Below, piece by piece: positions 11,609 to 21,974 of a stretch of DNA of 64,000 nt (positions are counted from its first letter, which is position 1; the number at the start of each line of letters is the position of its first letter). The position numbers and the translations under genes were made by a program. The notes below the pieces were generated by a model. It was not told the origin of the DNA, searched no databases, and worked only from the letters and a program-made list of their open reading frames with translations. Source of the DNA: Loripinus fragilis (lineage: Eukaryota > Mollusca > Bivalvia > Lucinida > Lucinidae); NCBI GenBank assembly GCA_964019695.1, contig OZ026515.1, positions 127,036,375 to 127,100,374 of the forward strand, given 5' to 3'.

Positions 11609-12360
11609 TTACTGAGAATTCATACCTTTTCCGTTTCGAGCGGTCCTTGTAAACCCTCCGGATCCGTTCTTCGGCGAATGGTTTCTACCGAGAATCGTCT
11701 TAAAAGCTAGCTTGAACTTCGTAGACGCTAGACTGTAAACGATTGGATTACTCGCACTGTTCAAATACATCATTATCCTGGCAAATGATATCAAGTTCAA
11801 GAACGCTTCATGCCCAATGCTGGTCACTCGTTCGGTTGGTGTGAATATCAACCATATTGTAACTGCACGAATTGGACACAGCGAAACAAAGAAGAGAATT
11901 ATAATGACAATGAGCATGCGCACAACTTGTTTCCTTGAACGCAGAGTATTAATTGCTGATTGGTCAGTTCTGGTACGCATTTTAAGTGTGTCCGCGACTA
12001 ACTGTCTGATGATTTGGGTGTACATGAATGTAAGGATTATAAATGGCAAGACAAACAGCACAATAATGAGAAACGGTATGTAAAAGAAGCCAAACACATC
12101 GATACGGGTTCTGCAGACTTTGATAGGAGAGCTGTCGTAGAATCTAGCATCTTCCAAATCTGTGATGATGGAGAAAGGAATAGCAAGAAGAATTCCTGAC
12201 ACCCATATTACACATATTGTCTTGATAGTTGTGGACACCGTACAGGTTAAGTTACGCTTGAATGGGTGACACATGGCGTTGTATCTCTCCGCTGTTAAGG
12301 CCATCATTGTCATTATGGAAACGCTAAGAGCACCGTTCTCTAGTAGTGGGACTAGCCTAC
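11609..12360 (-). CDS. Neuropeptide-type class A GPCR, 3' exon (TM3-TM7)
   Basis: This exon encodes about 250 residues of a rhodopsin-family receptor, a plasma-membrane G-protein-coupled receptor. From the sequence: TM3 with ERY at its cytoplasmic end (DRY variant; residues 31-33 of the open frame), the TM4 tryptophan in VIWVSG, a Cys in the second extracellular loop (VCRTR), the TM5 proline in LFVLPF, TM6 ending SLCPIR instead of CWxPxR, and TM7 with NPIVY. The tail is about 40 residues, ending in TAA. A polypyrimidine tract plus CAG ending at 12,361 gives a good acceptor, so the first few in-frame codons upstream are intronic; the split codon NGT would be Cys if the upstream exon ends in T. 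The LVPLLEN...ERY and PIRAVTIW patterns resemble ETHR, GHSR and TRHR-like receptors; the ligand is unknown. No exon for TM1-TM2 was found in the window. A possible donor at 11,625 (AG|GTATGA) means the tail may continue elsewhere. Confidence 0.9.
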
Positions 12361-12900
12361 CTGAAAAAAGATAAACCAAACAGTAAGTGAGAAGTTATAA
12401 ATATGAGCCTGCTATCAAACAGAACGAACAAGTTGGAATATGCGCCCTTCGAAGACTCAGATCAGCCTGCGCAGTCTAATCAGAATCTTTGATGGGCGCC
12501 CTATGGGTTTCCTCATCATGTTCAGTTATGGAGCCATGATTTAGTCTAAATATCTGTCAACAAAGCAGTAATGTGGAAATGCAATCCATACTGCCGTGTT
12601 TAATAAGGTTAGGGTATCTTGGTGTTTTGAGGTTAAAATGAGCTTGCTTAGTCAGCCTTCTATGATTAACCCCATAAATTTGTAATGGCAACACACCATA
12701 AGGAACCTCAGAACGTCCGTCGATGTGATCGTCTGTCCCTCAATATTCAAACTATTCTTCTCCTCTGAAACTAATTGAACTCAAATTTCTTAAATAGAAT
12801 CCTAAGTTTTTGGAACGAAAATATGTTCAAATGATCCTGTTTTATATTGTGTGGGGGTTTAAGTGGTCCTGAGCACATGACCAAGATGGCCGCCACACCC
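12361..12900 (-). other. Probable intron of the GPCR gene
   Basis: The 3' splice-site signal lies at 12,361-12,375 (minus strand TTTATCTTTTTTCAG). The sequence beyond it has no open frame resembling TM1 or TM2. A fragment of the GATCAGCCTGCGCAG repeat lies near 12,457. The upstream coding exon is either further right, not recognised, or outside the window. Confidence 0.6.
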
Positions 12901-13650
12901 ATATATGGTAAAAACCCTTTTAAAATCTTCACAAGAACCAGAAGGGCGATGGCCTTTGGAATTGGTATGTAGTATAGGGGATGTGGGGCTTACCCAATTT
13001 TATTCAAATGATGCTCCTAGGTTGACCATAACCTACTTTACTTCAAGGTCAACTTTGCTTCCTAATGCATTTAAATTGAAACAACTTTGAAAAGTAGATT
13101 TTTTGATAACTGCTGAAGCCAAAGTCATTATACGTATTTGATATGTTTTACCTAATAAGACAATGACTAAAGATAAGTCCCAAAGGTCAAAGGTGAACTC
13201 ACATTTCAAATAAAGACTGCTTAGGGCAGGGGAATGAAACTTTCAACATGACCGAGTTCGCGGCCATGCTCAGATATGGTAAAAACCTAAAAAAGCTTCT
13301 CTCCAGAACCAGATGGTCCATGTCCCTCGGACTTGGTATGTAGTATTTAGGATGTAGGGCCTACCATATGTGTTCAAATGATGACCCTAGATTTACCTTG
13401 AGTTACGTGATATCAATATCAAATTAATTTGCTTCCTATTGCATTTTAATGGGATTAATCTTGAAAAGTTGAATGTTCAATCACCGTGAAAGTCATTATA
13501 CTTAGTAGATGGTGTTAATCTAATAAGACAATTTTACTATAGATAAGTGCCTAATGTCATGGTTGACATTTGGCTTTTCAACCAAGGTCGCTCATATGAG
13601 ACTGCCATCACATATCATACAGAGTACCAAATAGGTGCAATAATGTAAAA
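12901..13650 (+). repeat. Two-unit tandem repeat of about 370 bp
   Basis: The word TATGGTAAAAACC occurs at about 12,905 and 13,277, followed in both units by CCAGA-GG, TTGGTATGTAGTAT, GATGTGGGGC-type text and TTCAAATGATG-CCTAG. A diverged third start is visible near 13,680. The words resemble those of the array at 22.2-23.4 kb. Confidence 0.7.
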
Positions 13651-13774
13651 TGACTATCATTGCAAAGGCAAAAAATGGATGGCATGCCCATATTAGGTCA
13701 AAACTCTCCAAAATCTTCTTATTTAGAATAAACGGTTCAATGTAATGGTATTAAGCGTTGTGGATGTGGGCTCT

Positions 13775-13916
13775 ATAGAAAAATCCGTCCAGAGGATCAC
13801 CGCTCGGCATCACGAGGCTTGCCGAGTGATGACAAATGGTGATCTCGAGGGACGAATTTTCTATCCCACCCTCACATAAATAATGGATTCTTTTTCTTGC
13901 TCACCATTAACTTTTT
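13775..13916. repeat. Hairpin-containing repeat fragment
   Basis: A short foldback is formed by GAAAAATCCGTCC and GGGACGAATTTTC around a GC-richer loop containing CTCGGCATCACGAGGCTTGCC. The right part matches 36-112 in inverse orientation. No coding content. Confidence 0.55.
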
Positions 13917-14379
13917 TTATTTTAAAATAAGCTTCCAAAACTTCCTAAATACGCTGAGATGCAATATCACATTATGACGTCACTTTGACTAAATATTGAC
14001 GTTACTTGACGGCCATGCGCATGAATTCAATACAACCAATGAAAAGTCCTCTCTTGACAGCCTGGGTAAGATAACATGGGTAAAATAAGAATTTCGGACC
14101 AAGGCTAAAATCTTAGATATTCGTATCCATTGTGTAAGAAATTTATGTATCTGCAGATTTCAATCCATAAATCATGAGCTAATATTTGCAGTATCTGGCA
14201 TTTTTGAAAGGCAGCCGTTTTATATAAATTCAATAATTAATATAACGCAGACAAATGTCGCATGGGATTACTGTTTTATTGTACCTTATTCTACTACAGT
14301 TGCAGATATAACGCAAATTGAATGTGACATGTAGTCACTGCCAGCAGGTACGAAATTCTCGTCGCGAGTACATGTAAAA

Positions 14380-14715
14380 AGTAAGTGAGTATGATCAGAA
14401 AATACCACAATCGCATACTGCAGACCAACCCACGGCACCGTGAGGAAGAGCCACAGAACACTTATAGTAACAATACATCTGTAAGACAATAGCAACGCTA
14501 CCAGCTTTCTTTCCTCTTCAAGATGATTGCAAACCAAAATGGACACAAAGTAATGCATAACAAAACAAAGGCAAACACAAAACTCCCACAAACAATGGGA
14601 AGTACATTAAACAATAGATCAACAACAACAGGACCTACGTCAGAACGGACAGCAGTCTAAGCAACGGGGGGCTTAAATGAATTTTACTAGCGCTAAATCT
14701 TCGCCCTAGATTCTG
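14380..14715 (-). repeat. Retroelement 3'-end family A, copy 2
   Basis: A near full-length family A unit: the end CTGATCATACTCACTTAC (reverse complement at about 14,385), the GGTTGGTCTGCAG block, then GCTTAAATGAATTTTACT and TCTAGGGCGAAGA-type text at the right. It lies immediately 3' (in element orientation) of the reverse transcriptase remnant at 14,860, the same arrangement as at 39.4-40.5 kb. Confidence 0.8.
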
Positions 14716-14859
14716 TTGTTGTTGATGAAGGCTTCCTAACTAATGCAATGCATCATCACAGAGAAACAATCAAATCAAATTAACACATTATGATGATACA
14801 AAGAAAACGGCTCATGACTCTTAGATAGTCAGAGCTAAAGAAAACCTACAATGGAGCTA

Positions 14860-15927
14860 CGTTGGGCCCATTAAGTCTGAAGCCTGACCCACCGTCATGC
14901 AATTAAAGAGGAACCATAGCTATCAACCGTGATTGGGTTCACAACCAGACATGCAGACTGTCACATGATATCCATGTTGTATCCCACCCTCTTACAACGT
15001 TTTATAGTCTTTTTAAATTGATCAATAAAATTAGACTTTCCCACGATCCTTTTTAATTCATAAACTAAATCGCCATTAAATACAGGTTCTGATATGCCTT
15101 CTTGCAGAAGAGTATTTAAGCAAATATTGTATTTAACGATCAACTCTGAGTGTCAGTAATAAAATTTAGAAAAAGCTTTACGGAGTTTATGGTATCGATA
15201 ACCTTGCTTTAGTAACTTAGAAGTCAAGAATGTGCTTCTATTGTTGATGTCAGCAACATGAGAACATACTCTTGCAAAACGATTAAGTTGTGAAATATAT
15301 ACACCATAGGATGTGGAGTGAGGGACATCTCCATCAAGAAATGGAAAATTAACTATTTCAACATTAAAATCGTCCCGTTTATCAAAAAGTATGGCTGTAA
15401 TCATGTCATTTGTAATGGACAAGTCTTAGTCTAAAAAGGGGCTTCAGTATCTGAAGGATTCGCCTTATTCAACTGAAGTTCAGCGGGATATATCTGACTT
15501 CCCATTTGTGCACTTAAGGATTATCAATATTAAGCAAGTCATATAGATATCGTGAGATAGAGTTAAATGTTTCAACAACATCTGCTTGATTATTTTCAGA
15601 AAGAGACGAAATGAATTATCTCTCATAACAAAATAAAAAAAAATCTGCAACAAGAGGTGCACAATAGTTACCCATAAGAGTACCTACAATTTGTCTATAC
15701 ATTTTTGAGCCAATTCTTATAAATATATTGTCCAAAAGATAATGGTGTGCGTCACAAACTTTCTGACATGACCACAATTTAAATCTTTTAGGTTGTTCAG
15801 AGGTGAAAAATGTGCGTTTCTCATAACAAGCCAAGTAAAGTGAGCCTTCTCTATTAAAAGTTTGTTCAATTAACGCAGTTAGTTTTTTTTTTGATAAGAT
15901 TAAGAGTCTATGTGTATTGATCCACAT
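14860..15927 (-). pseudogene. Decayed retroelement reverse transcriptase, copy 1 (probably Penelope-like)
   Basis: Read on the minus strand from the right, frame-shifted pieces encode YLLDNIFIRIGSKMYRQIVG, then MGNYCAPLVADFFLFCYER (RT motif with the A-P-L-x-A-D-x-F-L pattern), the catalytic region as RYLYD (15,538-15,552), KRDDF, VNFPFLDGDVPHSTSYG, LLKQGYRYHKLRKAF, and a C-terminal stretch ending VVNPITV. The second catalytic residue of the expected YLDD box is Tyr, so the enzyme is dead even without the frameshifts. This RT family is common in bivalve and cnidarian genomes and I assign it tentatively to Penelope-like elements. Related remnants lie at 39,890, 44,640 and 46,790. Confidence 0.75.
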
Positions 15928-16415
15928 CTGAATTAAGGGTGAGGTTGGCGCCGTTAAACCGGTTTAAGCCCTCCAGTAAAAGTATCTTACTGACCGTTTC
16001 AAGGCGGTGCTTCTTTTGTGGATCGTTTTTGATAGTTGTGCTTCATATTGGTGTGTGTTGTGCTGAGGTGACTGTTCCTTGTAGCCTTGTGGTCACCTGC
16101 TGGGGAAGGGCTGACCTCTTGGCTGTCATGTTTGCTGTGCTTTGTCACTTTCCCAAATGTGTCCTGGTCCACATCAGAAATCAGGGCGAGGTTGGCGCCG
16201 TACAACTGGTTTAAGCCCTTCAGTAAAATATTTTACTGACCGTTCCAAGGCGGTACTTCTTTTGTGGATCGTTTATGGGTTTTTTTCTGTCTTGTGTTTG
16301 CTATGTCTTTGTGCACGTCTGTTCATATGTGCTTTGTGGTCACTTGCTGGGAAAGAGCTGACCTCTTGGCTCTCGTTTGTGGTGTCTAACTATGAGTTAG
16401 TTTTATAAATTAATG
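15905..16415 (+). repeat. Retroelement 3'-end family B, two tandem partial copies
   Basis: Two head-to-tail family B starts (GGGTGAGGTTGGCGCCGT at about 15,938 and GGCGAGGTTGGCGCCGTA at about 16,184) each continue with GGTTTAAGCCC, a TAAAATATTTTA-type palindrome and CCAAGGCGGTNCTTCTTTTG. They lie head-to-head with the RT remnant to the left. Penelope-like elements are known for partial tandem copies with inverted terminal pieces, which fits, but nested insertion fits as well. Confidence 0.75.
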
Positions 16416-17427
16416 TCAAAACAGCTGATGCTAATTTCTTCTATACAGACTGTGGCATGACCAAATTATTGCAGGAATCCTCAGTGGCAAAGCTTTATAT
16501 GAATATCAAACTAATAGAATGAGTTGTAAACACACCAGAGATTGGGATCAGGAAACATACAAAAAAGTCAACTGTTTGGACAAACAATAGTATTGAGAGG
16601 CCACCCTTGCCACTATCAGCAGTGTTACCATGATAGACTTACATGCATTGTTAACAAAGTATACATAATTTTGTTGATAAGTATCTATGTATTTCTGATT
16701 TCCATGGGTCTTTTTACTCAATTATCTCCAAAAGAAATCATATTACTTTCACAATGAAAAAGATATCATAAATATTAGATATATTGCAGTGTATTTATTC
16801 TCACATCTGTTACATGTGTGTATGATATAGTATACCAAATATTGAAACCAAATCTCAGATTTGTTCTTTGACAGTAGCAAAAGTATGAAAATTATTACAT
16901 TTAGATAGAAACAATAATTGCTGATCTTATTTAATGTAATATATAAAGTGCCAAAATGAAGATTTGACTAGCAGGGAAGATTTTGGTACTTATCACATAT
17001 TGGCAAAAGCCAGTATTAATTGTCCATGCTGATGCAGTAGTGCCAGCTGCCTTAATTCTGGTCTACATCTATACTTAGTGTATGCAGGCAGCAAAGGCTT
17101 TGGTGAGTCTACACATTTATACAGGCTAACATGAGCCTTCATTTCTTGAAACTGTGATAAGCACCGAAATCAAATGTGTAGGCTTATTTGATTTATTCTT
17201 TGCGTTACTCAGTTTGATTTAAATTATACAAATGATTAGAAGGGTGTAATTTTGTAACCATGATCATATATTCATTTGGCATGCTAAATATGAATAAAAC
17301 AAAATTTCACTGTTAGACTTAGTATAATTGACAGAAATAACTCAAAGCAAAATTACCAATGAATTAATAAAGTACATTCATTTAGTCATGTCTACAATAC
17401 TAAACTAACAATTCAAGGGAGCTTTCT
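16416..17427. other. No gene seen
   Basis: AT-rich sequence without a supported exon, RNA gene or transposon end. Confidence 0.5.
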
Positions 17428-17714
17428 ATACTCAACAAAAAAGTTAAGGGAATTGTGTTTGAGGGGCTATGACAAAAGTCTAAAACATTTAAAGACATTT
17501 GAATTTCACAATAGTACATTGTGACCATTTTTCTTTACAATGATGCTTTATCTGGGTCTGTAGCACCCATAGCAGCTTAGTAAATCCATTTCAAAGTTGA
17601 CTGGTCTTAACTCCATTTTTCGCAAAAATTCAATTTACGGAGCAAACATAGGTTTTCATACATTAACGTTCGTCAGGTCCCTCGGGAGATGGAGATGATT
17701 AAAACCTAGGACGA

Positions 17715-17960
17715 CAGATCAGGTGCTTATAGAGGGACACTTGATCAGTCCAGTGTACATGGATGAGGTGTTGAGTTCTGTTGCCCTGCTTTTTTGTGCG
17801 AAAACCAGTGACAGTACCAGGCCTAGGATGACAATGCCAGAACACACCTCACTAGAATCAGCAAAAACAATGTTGTGTGCATTGACTGGTCAGTTCGCTC
17901 ATCAGACATGTCTAAAATTTTGACATGTCTTTTACAATTTTGGACAGAGGGTCCAACGCA
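17715..17960 (+). pseudogene. Tc1-like transposase remnant
   Basis: One frame reads GHLISPVYMDEVLSSVALLF, matching the Tc1-family stretch before the second catalytic Asp. After a frame change the sequence at 17,827 reads DDNARTHLTRIS, then NNVVCIDWSVRSSD, equivalent to the family pattern QDNARPHTA...W-ALSPDLNPIEH with the proline-rich motif degraded. Frame changes and stops interrupt it and the N-terminal DNA-binding part is not visible. This is a fossil, not an active gene. Confidence 0.78.
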
Positions 17961-18287
17961 TAATAATGGCATCAAGAAACCCCAAGCTTTTCGCTGCAGT
18001 GTTGCATAAGATATTGATGCTGATCCCTCAGCACCAAATCACCAGTATTTAGAGTATGCGAAACCGGTGATAGTCCTAATTTGCCACTGACTGGGGACAC
18101 ACTCGTTACTGATGAAGGCATTCTGATCTTCGAAATGTGATGTTTATGGCTATCAAGTTAATTTCATGTGACAATCAAAGGAATTGAACTTCCAGTTTTG
18201 AAAACTTACATGTTTTTCATGTGTTTATGAAGGAATACTCTGTAGTCATTTTTGCGAAAAATGACTTTGACCCCTGGGTTAAGGGAG

Positions 18288-18486
18288 CGCAGTGGCTCAG
18301 TGGTAGAGTGCTTGACTCGAGACCGAAGGGCCGCGGGTTCGAGCCTCACCGGCGTCACTGCGTTGTGGTCCTTGAGCAAGACACATTTATCCTAGCTTAG
18401 TACTGGTTCAACCCAGGAAGAACCGTCCCGCATAACTGAAAGATTGTTGAGTGGACGTAAAGAATCAAATCAAACAAACAAACAAA
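18288..18486 (+). mobile_element. tRNA-derived SINE, full-length copy
   Basis: The 5' tRNA-like head contains an A box (TGGCTCAGTGGTAGAGTG) and a B box (GCGGGTTCGAGCCTCACC). A conserved body follows (GCAAGACACATTTATCCTAG, TACTGGTTCAACCCAGGAAG) and the tail is AATCAAATCAAACAAACAAA. RNA polymerase III would read from the internal promoter; mobilisation would depend on a LINE partner. Copies are at 35,848 (5' truncated), 62,685 (minus) and a tail-only piece at 30,848. Confidence 0.9.
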
Positions 18487-18669
18487 GACCCCTGGGTTAC
18501 TTGACACTGTGCCACAACAAAGGTATTGGTGCTAGCAAACTAAATTAAACATTTTTGTCAACCAATGACATGTATCTAAACAAATAAATAAAAATTGAAT
18601 AATTGTTTGCTTTGGTGTTATTAAGTGGCATGGTTTTCTGAGATTTCCTTAACTTGTTTTGTTGAGTAT

Positions 18670-19580
18670 ATATATTATCTCTTTTAAATATATGACTATC
18701 AAAGAACCATTAAAACAAAACCATAGGTTTGGCATGGTGGGTGCCATATATGGGTTAGAAATCACTATCATTTAAAAATAACTTTAGTTTTTGTCCAAAG
18801 GAAAAACATTCTTCATTTCTTGATTTTGACCATGCTTAAAATGACGTACAATTTTAGAAATTGTAAGTTAGCTTTCTTTTTTGATTGTTATCAATATAGT
18901 TGTTGTAATCAATAGCTGATAAGCTATATATGCATTTTGTTGGCTAACATAATGGCCAATAGATCTTACTGAACTACTACATGCTTAATATCATGTTTCA
19001 GCGAAATTGAACTGTAGGCTGTGAGGAAAAATGTCTTGCATATACAATGTATCATTTCATGTATAACAATAATTAAACATATATAAGTGTAAGACAGATA
19101 AGTGATATTATTTAAGCATTTAAGAAGCATAATTTGATCATTGAATTAAGCTTTTTCTGTAAGTGATGTTGACATATATTTGATAAAACACTCTTAATTG
19201 AAATGGCATTTTATGGTCAATTGAGTTTAAGTTTTCTCCTTTTCATTACCCATACTTTTGTCAGAGTTTAATACCGCTTAAATTTTTATTTTAAAAAGAC
19301 GATATTTATTGTTTCTCTTATTTAATTGAGCCCTCAAATGGCAATAATCTACATCCTCTAGCAGTTTAACCTCATATGATGCTAATATTGCACTAAAATA
19401 ATGTATTTAAAGAAATGCATCGTATGTAACAGTGATAAGAGGTGACTAAATGTGTTAAGCTTAAACTGCTAGTCATTTAATTTCAATTAAAAGATAATAT
19501 TGATATGTAAGAATAAGAAACAGTTTGATATAATATACTATAGGATTTCCTGTTATTTAGGGTAACGTATTATACTCTAC
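18670..19580. other. No gene seen
   Basis: Strongly AT-rich sequence with no supported ORF, RNA gene or element boundary. Confidence 0.5.
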
Positions 19581-19584
19581 TTTT

Positions 19585-20035
19585 GCAGGGTAACACCCCA
19601 ATCAATAAAAAGGTAACATGCATTATTTTGTGGCTTATGTAATGTGGTTTTGGAAAATTATAGTGTATAAAACTCCCCATCAGATATAATTTGGTAGTTC
19701 ATGGTCTAGTGATAGCACAACACTAAATATTAGTTTATTTGAAAGTAAGTAACGTAAATAACTGCAATTTAATAGACTTATATTGTTTTGATACATACTA
19801 GCTGTTTGCTGCATTTAATTAATTGATTTTAAGGCCATCAGCATGTGTATTTGAACAAGAGGATTGGAAGCTGTTATAATGGTAACATGGCTGTAACACG
19901 GTAACGCCCCGACTGCCATATGGCTAACATGTGTCATTTTGCGTCATATATAGTGTAGTTATAGAAAATCATAGTGTACAAAATTCCCCTTGGAGAAGCG
20001 GGGTCTATAAGCAGCTCACGGTCTATATCTCTCAG
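19585..20035 (+). repeat. Diverged tandem duplication of about 310 bp spacing
   Basis: The units at about 19,590 and 19,900 share GGTAACNCCCC, GGNTAACATG, ATTTTG-G-C-TAT, TTATAGTGTA-AAA-TCCCC and a TC-CGGTCTA ending. No coding content. Confidence 0.65.
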
Positions 20036-20052
20036 TTTTAAAAATTTGTTAT

Positions 20053-20099
20053 GGGTGCTCAAAAGAACTATCTCAATGAGACGGTTCTTTTGAGTACCC
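20053..20099. repeat. Hairpin, family C copy 3
   Basis: Inverted repeat with outer arms GGGTGCTCAAAAG / CTTTTGAGTACCC and apex CTCAATGAG. The following sequence (ACAACATATGTTTTGG, then GCACTCTTATCT) matches the copy at 10,269. Confidence 0.8.
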
Positions 20100-20950
20100 A
20101 CAACATATGTTTTGGTCGGAAATAAGAAAAAAATAATAATTACGCACTCTTATCTTGAGGCCTGAATTCCACGCGGTCTGATTAGAGTATTTTCTATTCA
20201 ATAATGTGTGCTAAGGACACACGATTTCGCACAAAGTAAAGAATCTAATTGAATTGAGCAGCTGTCATTGCTAGGCGCAAAGTTGTCACATGCACCAAAA
20301 TGCTTTTGCTAAATGCGTTATGAGATATTTAACAAGTGTTTGCAACTCCAGACGTCGTTCTATCGATGTGCAAATGAAGACAAATTACTGATGCATTACC
20401 GAGACACGTCTAGCATGGAATATCTAAACAAGATAGATTGGTTTTATGGTTACATTGGCGTATCTGCACTTTTGTCTTAATTGATGAAATGCATTTTCAA
20501 ATTTAGTAATTTATGAAGTTATATTTTATTGTATATTCTTTGAAAATGGTGGTATCGTTCATCTAGTTTCATACAATAAAACTTGGATGGTCTATTGTAT
20601 ATTATGTGGAGCTATAGGCAAGACATTGCAATGTCAATTATTGTTTCTGTACCAGAAATAGTTTTGCTGCAGTTGTTTACCTGGCATTTTCATCTGAGTT
20701 ATTATGTTTTGAACCCAGAACATTTTTAGTCTTCTTTTACAAGTAAAATCGGCTGGAAACGACACTCTGTCTCTATCTATACATAATACCGGTGTTTTTA
20801 TAGACAACGGCCATTACCAGCTACGCATCCGTGATTTACTATTTTTTGCACGTGGCGTCCCCAGGAATCAATGAAGCAAAATATTTTATCATTTCACATA
20901 TACCTTGTAGGTATACATGTATAAAAAACACAATAGCTTAATAGTACAGA
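20100..20950. other. No gene seen
   Basis: After about 60 bases of family C flank the sequence is unique and AT-rich, without a supported feature. Confidence 0.45.
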
Positions 20951-21730
20951 AGATGACTGGCCAAAAGTCCTCTCCTTTAGGATTTTACTGGTCAGATTGG
21001 TGCAACATCTAGTGACATATACCAAAATGTTTGTATGTCCAGCTTCAGAATCCGGTTGATGACATCGTCGCTGATGAGTACTAACGGAGTTACGGCCCTT
21101 GAACCGTACATACCCCTAATAAAGGATTATTTAAATAGTGCATACTGTTGGCAGATATCATTGCATTTATTTCTAATAAGCACACATAATTGAAATATTT
21201 TTATGATTTATATCGTTTTGGATTAGAAAACAACATTGTAATATAGTTTCAACATGTACGATACCTAAAGGTGTTGACATATTCCTTGCCACCAAAGGGG
21301 AGTAAATACCCCAATTAAGCGAGGCGTGGGCTATTCCGTAACGGCCTGAGTTTGAATGACGTCAAGATGATAACTGATTTATACTACCACATACGACTGT
21401 TCAGAATTCCCCTTCTTATGAACTTTACTGGTAAGGTTGTGCTAACATCAAGTGCCAAATATACCAAAATATTTGTCTGTATGTACGGCTTTGGAATCCA
21501 GTTGATGACATCATCGAAGATGAGTACTAACAGAGTTACGGCCATTGAACCGTACATACCCTTTATACAGGATGATTCATTTGTTGTATACAGTTCGTCT
21601 AGATCATTGCATTTATTGATAAGGACACGTTTATTAAGTACAATATTTTTATTACTAGTAAGGTATTGGTTAGAAAACAACATTAAAGTAAATTATCAAT
21701 ATCAATGATACATGTACCAAACGGTGTGTT
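20950..21730 (+). repeat. Two-unit tandem repeat of about 440 bp
   Basis: The units share TATACCAAAAT-TTTGT, CCAGTTGATGACATC-TCG, GATGAGTACTAAC-GAGTTACGGCC, TTGAACCGTACATACCC, TCATTGCATTTATT and TTAGAAAACAACATT. The open frames found on both strands of unit 2 are accidental; unit 1 does not preserve them. Confidence 0.75.
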
Positions 21731-21974
21731 TGTCCATGTGTCTGTTTGCAAATAGCTTCAACGCAAAAGAAAAATGCAAACTTTTTCATCAAACATTCTT
21801 TACCCATATTAAAATAGTTCACTTGCCATATTTCGTCAATTTCGTTTCATCAAAATAAGTAATAGTCTACACTCTTTGTATGCCAGCGTCAAAATATGTG
21901 TTATGACCTATTTAAATGTCGAAGGTCAAGGTCAAATAGACATATCCAAAATCGCAATATTTAGTATATGTTAT

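Larger units (their letters stand above)
17428..18669 (+). mobile_element. Decayed Tc1-like DNA transposon carrying a SINE
   Basis: The ends are inverted repeats, left CTCAACAAAAAAGTTAAGGG and right with the complementary CCTTAACTTGTTTTGTTGAG (one small gap), each bordered by TA, the target used by the Tc1/mariner superfamily. The transposase remnant lies at 17,715-17,960, and a tRNA-SINE sits inside at 18,288. The total of about 1.24 kb falls to about 1.04 kb without the SINE, shorter than typical full-length Tc1 elements, so an internal deletion is likely. Confidence 0.82.

Noticed and set aside
18288..18365. Possible tRNA gene (A and B boxes present)
   Set aside because: The same head is attached to a conserved body and CAAACAAA tail in three copies, so it is a SINE promoter; the anticodon arm is not a clean cloverleaf.
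21060..21110. CTGATGAG core suggesting a hammerhead ribozyme, as found in some Penelope-like terminal repeats
   Set aside because: No GAAA box or matching stems follow, and the paralogous unit at 21,505 lacks the CTGATGAG core. No hammerhead was found in families A or B by eye either; a covariance-model search would be decisive.
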